A stretch of 64,000 bases of DNA from Polytrichum commune (lineage: Eukaryota > Streptophyta > Polytrichopsida > Polytrichales > Polytrichaceae). The position numbers and the translations under genes are program-made. The notes below the pieces were generated by a model, which was given only the letters and a program-made list of their open reading frames with translations, made no database searches and was not told the DNA's origin. Of this stretch, positions 11,250 through 23,200 are shown piece by piece. The stretch covers positions 71,377,554 through 71,441,553 of the forward strand of contig OX485803.1 of the NCBI GenBank assembly GCA_950295325.1, read 5' to 3'. Position 1 is the stretch's first letter; each line of letters starts with the position of its first letter.

Positions 11250-12022
11250 TTAAAAAGTTTAAAAATAAAGAGCTACTTACCCTTCAAAGAAGTGGATGAA
11301 TTCTCCTATCCTTCATGTTTCTCCAAACAAGCATCACTGCATTCCAATCAATGTTTTCAACTGGAATATTTGCACATGAAATGCGCATCAAAGCATCCAA
11401 AGTTTCCAACTCACGGGGGGGTCACACCCCCTTACATTTAATAACCACGTGCGATAAAATTTTGCTACCCTATATTACATGCCATAGATAATTTTTAAAA
11501 TTATGATATTTTTTCTACATACACATAACCATTGATAATATCTTTTTTATATTTTTAGTCATCTTCATTTTTTGTAGTAATTTTTTTAGTTCAATGTTGC
11601 GTCATTCTAGTTAGAAACGGTATGTTTTATAGAAAAAACAAATCATCAAATTTGGTTACCAATTTTTACTATGTAATAGATACTATGTATATCTACTCAT
11701 GAAAAAAAATCATAAACTTTTGAACCATTTTGGTGATGCTTTATGTAAAAAGTAGATTTTGTTTTATCGCACGTGGTGTTCAACTTGACAATGAAGTGCA
11801 CCCCCCGTGTTCCAACTTCAAACAGGTACGTAGATGACTTTTGATTAGGTTTTGTTTAGAAAAACCCCTCTCACATATTGCAGTGCTCACTGAAATCACC
11901 ATAACTCTCCTCCACAAGTTACTCAAACCAGGCCAATTGATTGACCACTCTGGAGTGGTACATGCAAACTCCCAAGCTTCAAATAAAGACTTATTTGGGA
12001 TCATCGGACTTGAAAGTGTCAC
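11250..12022 (-). pseudogene. hAT transposase C-terminal (dimerisation) relic, interrupted by a MITE
   Basis: On the minus strand, 12022 down to about 11818 encodes the hAT dimerisation signature (FSNLWRRVMVISVSTAICER-like, then GFSKQNLIKSHLRTCLK). The frame resumes beyond the inserted MITE, from about 11405 down to about 11280, as ETLDALMRISC and WNAVMLVWRNMKDRRIHPLL, the usual hAT C-terminus. The insertion sits inside the codons between LKLE and TLDAL. Upstream catalytic parts were not recognised, so this is a fragment. Confidence 0.75.
11412..11809. mobile_element. hAT-type MITE inserted in the hAT relic
   Basis: The ends are cacgggggggtcac on the left and gtgcaccccccgtg on the right (inverted repeats), with a matching subterminal pair cacgtgcgataaaat / gttttatcgcacgtg. 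The element is flanked by the perfect 8-bp direct repeat TTCCAACT (11404-11411 and 11810-11817), the duplication length of hAT transposition. The 398-base body is AT-rich and non-coding. Confidence 0.88.
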
Positions 12023-12719
12023 AATTTCTTCATCGGAATCGTGATGGGGCTTGAGACTTGAACCTGCAAAATCAATCCAACTAATAAATAGACAACGCTT
12101 GCACTATCCTTGCAAAGACAACGCTTCCACCATCTTAGGCACATGTAAGGCTCAAATATCTACTCATACATTGACCCAACAACTTACAAGCTCAACCCTG
12201 CAATTTGCTAGGGTTTAACTCGAATTGACAGAAATTTCTTGCACAACCCTCGAATCTGCACTCAACCCACAACAAAAGAGAGGAATAAGACTCTCAAGAT
12301 TTAGGATGCTAATGAATCGAACATATGCAACTGAAAGCTAAAGCAACTGAGAGACCGGTGAGAGATAACTTGATTGCAGTTGTCAAATGAACCGGTTGAG
12401 TTTGAGAAAACACCTGTTGAAGTTTAAGATTGCAAGAGGAGATTGTTCCAGCGGCACTCTCCAACTTCTTGAATTCGAGTTAGTTTCAAATGAACCGGTT
12501 GAGTTTGAGTGACTGAGTCTAGTTCAGTTTCTCAGAACTAGTCTGTGGACAAACAGACAAAATGGGGCAGTGGCAGGCTAGCAAATTGGTAATTATATTA
12601 GAAAAAGTAGAAATGAACGAAGATAGTAAGATACTATTGTTTCCAAGTGGCAAGTGCACCAATCACATGCCGACATCTTTCGGTTATCTTTATCGATTTG
12701 TTTTTTCCTTTAACCTTTT
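12023..12719. other. Flank of the hAT relic, nothing further recognised
   Basis: May contain more of the decayed hAT element, but no further transposase motif is readable. The phrase caaatgaaccggttgagtttgag occurs twice (near 12385 and 12488). Confidence 0.35.
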
Positions 12720-12905
12720 CATGGACGGGTTGGTTTAGAAATTACCGGTTTTGGGACGGGTTGTTTTTTCTTCAACCTTTCCATGGACGGGTTGGTTTTG
12801 AAATTACCGATTTTGGGACGGGTTGTTTTTTCTTCAACCTTTCCATGGACGGGTTTGGTTTTGAAATTACCGGTTTTGGGACGGGTTGCAATTTTTTTTG
12901 CCTTT
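12720..12905. repeat. 62-bp tandem repeat, three units
   Basis: The phrase catggacgggttggttt recurs at 12720, 12782 and 12844, each followed by gaaattaccg and tttgggacgggttg. An isolated related phrase (ggacgggttctta) lies at 10930-11000, so the unit belongs to a dispersed repeat. A 123-codon open frame runs through it but is repeat-derived. Confidence 0.85.
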
Positions 12906-13902
12906 CAATTCGAGGTTTTGGGACGTGGACATGTAAAAACTTTGTGAAAAAACAGCCCTGCTCCTTGGCCTCATCTTGTAGGCTGGAGGGCCCTACCTAT
13001 GTGTTAAATATAGTTTAAATGAATGTACTCATTTTTGGAAATTTATCACAAAAAATTACCGCCGACCAAAAGTTACTATGTCAGAAAATGAATTTGGTAA
13101 GTACTAAAAACAAGATTATCGTTGGCATACAAAAATATACTTGTGTCATGAGCCATCAAAATTAATTCTTCATTAAATTTGGGGTGGACGCGAACAATTT
13201 GACAAGGCCAACAATAGGAGGGGATTTTGTGTCAAAGGGGGCATGACCCTTAGAACACAACCTGAACAACATTTTTTGGACCAGTTGGACCAAGTTTTAA
13301 ACACTAGTTGAAATGGTTTTTTTTTTCCATGTTCCGAAGAGCCATGATCTATACTAGTGTTGTTGGGCATAGTCGGTCTAGATCCTAGTGATTCTAAATC
13401 CAACCGGTTCCATGTTGACATCTTCCGGTTTTGCTTTCATTCATTTGGGGTATATTCTATATATTCCTCTGAAATTATTTGTAATTCTATGGAAGTCTCC
13501 AACTTCAACCAGTTATTTCTCAAACTCAACCGGTTCATCTACAACTAACCGCCGGTTCTCCCCGAGCAGTGTTATGAATGACCAAAGTGGTACTATTCTA
13601 TACTTAATGCGGCATGTGATTAATCACATTTAACAATGACCTACTTGATGGCATCATTGCACTCACTTGTTGACGGCTTACAAATTCAAAATAGGTGCCA
13701 CCAAAGGGAAGTTGTTACTTTAAGGCCTCAATAACTTAACTTGGCTCTAAATACCCTCACCAAGTGTACAATATTTGACACCCTAGCCAACCAATCATAG
13801 CCAAGTAATAGGAAGGAATTTCTTGTCCTTGAATCCATGCTTACCTTGTTATATTTAGAGAGATTGTGTTCTTTGTTTTCCGTACTTGCTTCTCCCATGT
13901 AA
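12906..13902. other. Intergenic, nothing recognised
   Basis: Low-complexity and AT-rich DNA with no domain seen. Confidence 0.4.
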
Positions 13903-14483
13903 GGGCCGCTTCACACTATGGCCGTCCAAGTTGAGAGGCCTTGGGATTGAAGGGCTGAACCTTGTTGACAATCCAAATAAATGGGCTAGAAATAACCAAT
14001 AAAATATAGTAATTGGAGCCTTCGACCGGGCATGATGTGAAGCCTCCAAAGGCCAAGCCCAAAGTCCAAACCTTTGGCCATGAACTCCTACGGCCTCTTG
14101 ACTTGGACGGCCATATTGTGAAGCCTCCAAAGGCCAAGCCTTAAGTCCGTAGGAAGAAGGAGCATCCCACTTTATTCCCTTCCCAAAACAACCCCTCCAA
14201 TCTAATGGCCAAGATCTTGTCGATCTTTTATATTTTAAAGAAGAAAAAAATCGACGTCCTCTCAACCATAGTTTGGGTTTCCATTCCCGTCTGACCCAAA
14301 CTTCCTTCGAGAATTTGTCACCTTGGTCAAAAGGTATTGCCAATGTAGGCATTTTGAAGAGCGACGGCCTTTGGACTTTGGCCTCTAGTGTGAAGGGTTG
14401 AGAGGCCGAATTCTTGGTTTCTTGCAATCTGATTGGTGGAAATCCACGGCCTCTCGACCTTCATCCATAGTGTGAAGTGGCCC
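13903..14483. mobile_element. PIF/Harbinger-like MITE, third type, TAA target duplication
   Basis: The left end gggccgcttcacactatggc and the right end catagtgtgaagtggccc are inverted repeats, with TAA on both sides (13900-13902 and 14484-14486). Near both ends the interior repeats gcctccaaaggccaagcc-type phrases. A 190-codon open frame on the minus strand spans most of the element but has no resemblance to a transposase, so it is treated as accidental. Confidence 0.85.
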
Positions 14484-16024
14484 TAAGTGTTGCTAAATTC
14501 CTTCATGGAGATGGGCTCCACCTAATTCCAACACCTCCCCTCCCTCATTAGTTTACTTGCATTGGGCAATTTGAGAACCCTAGGACCCTACTTTCTTTCT
14601 TTCTTTCTTATTTTGTTGCCTATAGCTCGAGGAAATGGCACCCTCTCAAAAACATGACATCTTGCCTTAGAGTTATCCGCAAAGTTCCACAAAGAGGGAC
14701 GAAATTGTGGACTTCATCATTATTCGAGAAAACTTTCTATTAAGAGCTCATTAGTTTGTCGTGTATCGGAGCCTATTTTGAAAGTTGGATGAAACGTTTG
14801 GGACCTCCTCTTGCCACCTCTCAAATATTGAGAAAATTTCAAGGTCTAAATAAAATAGAATACACATGGGACATGTTGTCCTAAATCCCATATCGGCATG
14901 TGCAAGGCTAAGTCGGCCCATCCATCCTAATAGAACAAGCTATAAACATGGTTTTTAATTGCCTGGCACCACTCATTGTGCATGGTAATTTAAAAATTAA
15001 AAAACCTGGGTGACTTTGTGTTACTTCTCATAAACTCGTCGGGGTTTAGGACTAAATCCAAGATTTCATGTGCTTTACTTGACGAATAACTCTATTGTCA
15101 ACAATCCACGCAACAATCTCTCCATCGAGTATTCAAGCGAACGATCGAGTGACACGTTCAATGTTGGGCAAATTCTTCGATTCTCAAAGTTTTGTTGTTG
15201 GATGACACATGGTAAGATTGATGTGCAAATGGTGAGATTTTAAGAATTGATGACCCCACACAAGCCACAATATGTCACGTCCAATCTAGGCATGTATTCC
15301 AAAAAAAAACGGTAGAACCGTGAGGCTCTGTTCTTTATTATGAAAGACTATAATTGTAGTTGTCCACTTTGCTCATGCCAATTCACGGCTATTCACTATA
15401 CCAAACCTTTCTTGGATTTTGTGCACCTTCTTCTCAAATACGGGTCAAGAATTGAAGCTACTCATTTATCACCCGAAATTTTAAAAATAAATAATTAAGA
15501 ACTACTGAAATAACTATAGTTAACTAGATTTTTTTCAATGTAATTTAGGGAGCACTTATATATAAACTATAGTTAACATCCACATTAAATAAAGTGGACC
15601 AAAAATAACAAGAACAAGTAACGTCCAAGTGTGAACACAAAGTGGTTAGGAAATTTACTCTTGAAATGAAGAAGTTGATGCATAGTCTCTGTCCTACAGG
15701 CAGAGCCAACAAACAAGATTGAGACCGTCATTGGACCTCCAAAACAATGTTATCTCATTCAAGTCACTTTCATAGAGGCAAGTTTTGCTTCCCGGGATTA
15801 AGTTGCCTTTTGTGGTGACAGCGTTCTCCATCTTGGATTCCGTCCTCAATCTCCACTGAATGCTCAATTCTCATTTCAATGCACACGGTAGATCATAAGC
15901 ATGCAAGAAAAGTCGAACACCATCATCAACCTCGAGTAAAAATGCCGTCAAGAAACATTTTTGTTAAAATAGAACACAAATTGCCACTATGTTCAAGTGA
16001 GCGAAGGAGCTCATTGCCCACATT
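14484..16024. other. Intergenic, nothing recognised
   Basis: Contains a short (TTTC)n run near 14591-14609. No gene or mobile-element domain seen. Confidence 0.4.
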
Positions 16025-16582
16025 CTAATCGAATCGAATCACAAGATCGAACCGAAGCATAAATTTTCCACCGTTGTCCATGCCCGTTTTTTTCAAAGCC
16101 ACTTCCAAAGCGAGCCGTCCAAGAGATCGGAAGTCGTTTGGTGCAATTACATACGAGTTTGCATTAAGCCGTATCGAAAAACTATCAACAAAAGTGTGGA
16201 CTTTGGAACTCGCTTCGCGACAACGCCGATGAGTGCCACACCTTATGTACCTCACATCTAAAAGGCGCGTGCAACTAAATGGATGGTAACTAAAAGTGAC
16301 ACTAGATGTGATGGTGAGCACAACGGCGAGATTTGACCAAAAAGGCATGTCAAGAAGGTTAATAATATACTCATTCTTGCATGCGAAGTCACTCCCCGTG
16401 TTCTCTTGTGCTTTGAAATTTGGATTGGAAGTGATCGCTATGTTGGCATATCTATCTATGGTGGGGTAGCATTTGCTAGTGTGAGATTTCTTCCTAACAA
16501 ATTTTGTAAAGTCTTGGCTCGTTGTTTGTGACCATGTAAGGCCGATATTTTGATCAAGCATCAGCGAATCTTGGTGAAGCAT
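16025..16582 (-). other. Unassigned open frame of 185 codons
   Basis: An uninterrupted minus-strand frame whose predicted product has no motif I recognise. It contains one moderately hydrophobic stretch near residues 75-100 (FWSNLAVVLTITSSVTFSY). No promoter, intron or family support is visible, and neighbouring DNA is repeat-like. It could be a fossil of a transposon gene or chance. Confidence 0.2.
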
Positions 16583-18237
16583 GCGTGCCTAGAAGTTGGT
16601 GCCACAAAAATCGAGCAACCTTGCTCGAGTGGAAATTGAAGGGCATTTGGCTTAGTGATGTCTAGTAAATATTCTACAAAGAAAAGAACATGCGACAAGG
16701 AGTTATATACATGGGTGGCATAAATGAAGTTACGTTTCAAACGTGGCTTTTTTTGCTAAAGAGTGGAACTCTTTCCACCTCATGGGAAAGACATTTGATT
16801 ATTTTCACCTCAAGATTTTGTTTAGTTATGAATGTGATTTGTACTTGTAGCAATCATCAACATCACCCCGAACGTAAATTCATTGTTGCTTACTGCATCT
16901 CCACTCATAATACTTGCCAATGAAATTGGCTGGTGGTCAACTATTTTGATTTCTAGGGATACAAGTTAATGCTGGTTCTATTACGAGGAAAGGTTTGTGG
17001 TTGGAGTGTCCCCTCTACAACTCCATTAGAAACATGTTCCCTTCCCTAATTTCAAGATGTGGTACTAGGGAGTGTCAAGTATTTCTTTTAATTGGAGCAT
17101 CAAGTTGATATAACCCTAACTTACAACCCTGCACTTGGTTACTGTCGGGAATTAGCCATTATGACACCATATTGATGTAGCCTTTTGGCTTCAAGAACTT
17201 TAACATCAATATCATTTATGTTCATGGGGTGTATGCTGGACATTATGAAGAAGGATGTGTAGCAGAGACCATGCAAGTATTTATAGTTTGATATAATCAT
17301 CATGCTACTTTGATGATACCAAACGTTCTATCTACATACATAACATCACTAAGCAACTAGGTGATGGTGTCTTTCTGAAGAAAAATGTTGCAATTGAAAA
17401 ACTATGAATTTATAGTTGCTTGTTGAAAACTTCAGAGTACATAACCTAAGTGCTCCACATCAATAGGAGACCCAAAATTAAAGGAGAATTATCCTCGCTT
17501 GATATATGCATTCATGGAGCCGAGTAATGTTATGATAGTCATAGTTTTGTGTTGGATTCAAACAAAATTTTGCAGAGACTTAGCTACATAATTTGCCATC
17601 AACTAATCAAAACCATGGTGCGTATTCGTTTGATTGTTGCAGACAACTTTCACATTAAGTAGGTCTCATAATGATATTTTGTGCAAGAGTTGTTCCCATA
17701 GGATTTGTTTGAAAACAATGGTAATCTGCATCATGCTTCAATGTTTGGCTCAAATTTAGCAAGGAATAAGGATATGTTTCAAAGATCTAGCTTGTATTTA
17801 CATATACTTGAAAAACATAGCTTGAAATAAATACATATACATGAAATACCATGCATATTTTTCAAGATGATATATTTTTTAATGAAAAAAGCATACAATG
17901 AAGAGATAAATTTAACAGTGGAGAATGGACTTAGATTCATGTCGGTGATTGAACACCAAAGTTGCTTATTTTCTTTGAGTTTAACATCTTGAAATGGCAT
18001 AAATCCATGTATAAAATTTTGATTGTTAATATAGAATTCATATACAATTCACATCGAGGTATTATATAAGAACATTGTGTTCCATTGAGGGTCAAAATCA
18101 AACTGAAGTTAAGAAAAAAAAAAATGGCCTCTAGAGCCCTGTTGGAATCTTGGTGAGCTTTAAGTGTCAAAATTTGATGGGTGTAGTAGAACATTTTGTT
18201 GGGGTTGTATATACGTACTCAATGGTAAATGTAGAGT
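16583..18237. other. Intergenic, nothing recognised
   Basis: AT-rich, short frames only. Confidence 0.4.
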
Positions 18238-18563
18238 CACTACACTAAATATTGCACTAAATAGTGTAGTGTGATATTCCATGTCACTGTGATAACTTTT
18301 CTAATAACAATGCTTATGAATAAGTCTCCAGGTATTCATCCCAACTTACTTTTAGCACCTCCAAATGCCAATTATTGAAACAAAGTGTGTAAGTCACAAT
18401 AATTGCAACATTGTAAATCTACAATGCCCAAATACTTTTACAAAGAGTAATGATTAATCTTAGGTTCACGTTTAGTAATGGTGACTCTACACGGGAGGTT
18501 TACATTTAGTATTGAGGAAGACAAATAGAATTGGTGACATTAAATACTGTATTTAGTGCACTG
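18238..18563. mobile_element. CACTAAATA-terminus MITE, family A, compact copy
   Basis: Begins cactacactaaatattgcac and ends ctgtatttagtgcactg, so the termini are inverted repeats built from CACTAAATA/TATTTAGTG. The interior aligns along its length with 5526-5640 plus 6010-6296. Non-coding, about 325 bp. Confidence 0.7.
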
Positions 18564-20229
18564 ATCATTCTACAACAGTCAGTGCACATAAAGATTGTTT
18601 CCACAACTAAATTGATTTCAGGGTTTTGTAGGTGTTGCTTAGGAATGACAGTGCAGTGAATGTGTGGTTCAATTCAGCTCTGGATTGAGACAACTTCCTA
18701 TGTATAATCTCATAGTAAAAGTAGGGGATAAACATACCAGCACCACTACACGAGTCCCCACTACATTGTAACTCAAAATAGTAGTACACCATTTAATTGC
18801 ACGTACACTATATTTGTGAAGGGCCCTAAACTATATGCCTAGAGGTCTCAAAAGTATCATGCCCGTTAATTGCCAATATGATTCCATTCACCAACATAAG
18901 TAACTTCTGTAAGTGAAAATTATCTATATTATAACATTTAGAGTAGCCCATTGGGATACTTTAGATGATAGTCTTGGGTTTTAGTATCCAAGGGGAAGAT
19001 ATTTTTTACCATACTAATGGCAAGCATCATGTATTTACATTTTAGTATGCAAGAGGAAGATATTCTTGAGCATGCTAATGACAAGTGTTATATGTGTACA
19101 CTTTAGTCAACTTGTGGACCATTGTGTAACATAGGCATGCACCTCATAACACTATTGAACATAAGCATGCCAAGATATTTGTAAGTGCACTTGAATGCCA
19201 AGTGTCATGAGGTCAAACTTAAGGTGAAGTTGTTAATCATCAGTGCAACCTAGCAGACCCTCAAAAGCCTCAAAATAGGGTAAGTAACACTATTACACAT
19301 GTGACATTAAATACCATAAATAGTTGTAGTTCATCAGTTTAATATACTTTTGGTGGATTTGTTACCTGTAGTCAATGGCTATGTACTTTGCACAAAAGCT
19401 TGTTCAGCACATTGTTTGCCAGCTTAATATAGAGACTCCTGCTGTACTTGTGGGTTGATCAGAGTCTTGGAAGCTTAACCTTTGAGGATTCAGCCGCAAT
19501 GTAGAAATGAAATTTTCATTATCTTTTTATATTTCAGTGTGGATGATAATCCCCTGGTCACACCCGCAGCTTTTAACCCTTCATTTCACAATCAAAATGG
19601 GCTGAGTACCCCTTGGACAGTAGGGTAGCACTTGTAAAATTTTCCAATATTTACATATTATAATCACATCTATCATAATAAATTAAAGAAACCATCTTCA
19701 TATGTTAGTGGACATTAGAAAATTCACACCCAATCTTCCACGAGTTGCCATGGCCTTGAAGCTTTCTCAATCGAGGAACAAGTGACTCAACAAAAGGCAT
19801 TCAAAGCCTTTGGTCGGACTTAGATGTATTATTAGGACAAAGGATCAGTACATTGTAAAGGGCAGCTGGAGCCATGACTCAACTTCTGGAATGTGCACTG
19901 CAGATACACTTTAGAGGTGCTCAAATTGTCTCAATGTCCAATCATGAGAGGCTCCGTTGCCATGTGCAGATTGCTGAGCAAGCAGACCTTGTATCATGGT
20001 GCTGAGGCTCAATGTTCTCTGCATAATTCACACAAAAACTGATCAGAACTCGTGAATGGTTAAAACTTCCAGCAACATGCAAACATTAGGACACAAGGTG
20101 TAATGTGGCCCAAGGACATTTCATATGCAAGAGCAGCTCAATGTGACGGTCTGAACTTTGAGGTCTGAGTTGAGGATATCAGAAGCACTCACTCCTCCCA
20201 AAGTCAGATATGGTTGGGGAGCAGAATGG
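18564..20229. other. Downstream flank of the ICDH gene, nothing recognised
   Basis: Lies 3' of the minus-strand ICDH gene. The first few hundred bases below 20230 must include its 3' UTR, but no polyadenylation signal could be fixed with confidence. Confidence 0.4.
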
Positions 20230-23200
20230 TTACAATTTTGACTTCTGTGATAACTTTGATTGAAGTTCCTCGGCAACCGCATCAATGAACTCCTCAGTGT
20301 TGAGATAGTCCTTCCTTGTGACTCTGTGCTCAATACAGACCATGTCAAACACTTCGGAGAGCTTCATGTATGACAAATTGTATAGTAGTCTATGAGTATT
20401 GGTGATAAATTGGTAGAAATGGCAGGACACATACACCTTAAAAGTTGGATACATACACGGAGAGGGTCAAGAATTTTCATAGGTCATTAGCAAGGTGTCT
20501 AATTTGGAGCAAAATAAAAAACAATCCTCAGAAACCTCTTATAGAATTAGAATCTACATACTTTGGGCCATGACTCAAAATTGCAAGATCCTTTGTCATC
20601 TTTCCAGACTCCACAACAGCTACACAAGCAGCTTCCAACTTTTCAGCAAATTCTTGAAGCTTTGTATTCCCATCCAATATTCCTCTGCATTCATTCAAGA
20701 AAAGCCAGATTCAGCTGTATGTACACTTCTGATCCGACATACTATACAAGGAGAAAGACAGAGTAACAAAGTGAATGAGAAGACAAGCCAGTAGCTTGGT
20801 CGTCAAGGTTGACAATGACTTGCAACTCAAAAAGTTAAGCTGTGACAATACATATTCAAGCAAAACTTTGGACAGCTGTAAGAAGTGCCAACAGTACCTG
20901 TGGCCAAGGCCTCGAGTCCATGCAAATATAGAGGCAATACTATTAGTGCTGGTTTCACCACCCTTTTGGTGAACTCTAAAATGTCGTGTTACTGTCCCAT
21001 GAGCAGCTTCTGCTTCGATAGTTTTTCCATCCGGACATATCTGTACACACAGAAAAAAATGTATAGAATTTCTAATCAAATCTAGTTCCACAAATTACTC
21101 AAATAAAACAAATTTTACAAAAAAAATTGACTGGTCAGGCCACTTTTGATAGTAAGTATTAAAGCTTGGGCAGAAAAGAATAGCCTCAAAACTCAGGTTA
21201 GACCTCATGAAGTTAATCGTAATCAGTCAAATGCAATTCACCTGACCACCCTACTTAATCAAAAGGGGTAATCTAAAAAACACATACCAGCACAGATGTC
21301 ATCAGGCCAAGTGAACCAAACCCTGCACAAATAGGACTTCAGTGATGAGTCCTTAAACACGAAGATTAGAAGCTCAAGGCCAGAAATGAAGGTACATAAT
21401 GATTTGAAAGATGTGCGAAGTGAAAAAATTTATCAATTCTCCAATTCATGAGAAAGTCTTGAACTACAATCCTAATTCTTCAAGTACTGTAGCACAGGAT
21501 TCCTTGGAGTCTACCTCTCCACCAAAAGTCTATTTGAGTTACTTTAAGGGATGCAAGGTAGTCATAGAGGTTCTGCACCCACAAGGTTTGTCATATTGGC
21601 TTCTGAATTTTGGAGGACAGTGCAGACACCACAATATGAATGCTGATTGTCCAGCTCATTGTTTCAACATTGAGGAAGGACTACAGAATCAGAACTACCT
21701 TCCCAACTGAGAGTAACAACTTATGCATTGCTCCCTTCATGTGAAGACATACTCACCTTGAGCAAGCATGTCACTTTGAACATCACCATCATAGTTCTTA
21801 CACGCCCACACATACTCTCCATCACTCTTCAGGGCGTATGCAACCATGTCATCAATCAGCCTGTGCTCGTACCTGTCACCAATATGCACACCACCCAAGG
21901 ATCCATCACAACTTATGTGATAGCCGACATCAAGTGTCCTGCAGACTATTTATCCTAACAAATACTTTACACAGTCCATCAGACAAGGGGATTTCGATTA
22001 TAGTTTCAAATGCAAACCAATAGAGTTGCTTACCAGATTCCTGCATCCTTAAACTTGGCCTCCCACCCATCATTCACAAAAACCTCCTGAAAGATGTCCT
22101 TGAACCTGGAAGAACATCAGTAATAAGGATGGTTATTGTGTATTCCAATAATAACACCTAAGAGGAAATTGTGTCAAAATAATTATAGGACTCCTTGACA
22201 AACATGAACGGATTATAACTTAGTAACCACTTATTAACCAGTACTGGGCACCTACACTTGGTGATACTTATTCAATTGCTACAGAGTCCACAACTGACAC
22301 TGCAACCTTCTTGCCAACTTGTCTATACCAAATAATTGAATTAACTACATTATTTTTCATGGGAACATTCCATCATATCAGGACTAAGTAACCCAAATAC
22401 AGAAACAAACTAGTCACGTATTTGTACCTCCCATCATATTTCTTCAAGATGGTGTTCTTGGTGCTCAAGTATAGTGGCCATTTCTTCTGAAGTGCCATGG
22501 TCATGGATGCTGTTGCAAATGCCCGAATAGACTGCAGCACCCCACCACACAATACACTACATGCATGAGCCCTTCTCCTTCATGGACTACACTTCACGTC
22601 ACATTCCAACACCAACATCAAAATCTGCCATGGATGTCTGCACAGTGTCCTCTCCCTTATTTCACCACCTAGAGTCAGTATGATTACTTACTTCATCTGT
22701 GTTATACATGCTGAGAGCAACTCCTCCAGCACCATCATAATGATAAACCTCCAAATCCACTGTCTCTCCACCATTATCTGGAACTGCATATACACAGAAG
22801 ATCATGCCAGAGTCAATGTTGGGTATAGGGATGCGGATTATAATTAGACAACATCAACACGCTTATTTTCATAACTCCTTAAACTTGCAAGGAGAATTGA
22901 CAGCTTTGTGGACTACACTTGTAGATGCACGAACAAAACAGGCTTATAAACTACCAAAAATTGTGAGTCATTGAATAAGACTTCAGAATAGTGACTTACC
23001 AAATACCATCCTGAGCTTTCCAGGGCCTTTAATTACTGCATCTGTGGCCTTATACTGGTCCCCAAAGGCATGCCTGCCAATGCAAATGGGCTTTGTCCAC
23101 CCTGCAAAACCATTATCCAGACTGTATAATTAAAAAGTTTACAATGTGCTCTGAGTTGAAAAGAGCTCAACACATTTGTATGGATTGAAATAATCAATAG

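Noticed and set aside
13855-14427. 190-codon minus-strand frame
   Set aside because: It spans a MITE with inverted ends and TAA duplication, and contains repeated Trp-Pro-Leu-Glu-Ala-Ser phrases from internal repeats; no transposase motif.
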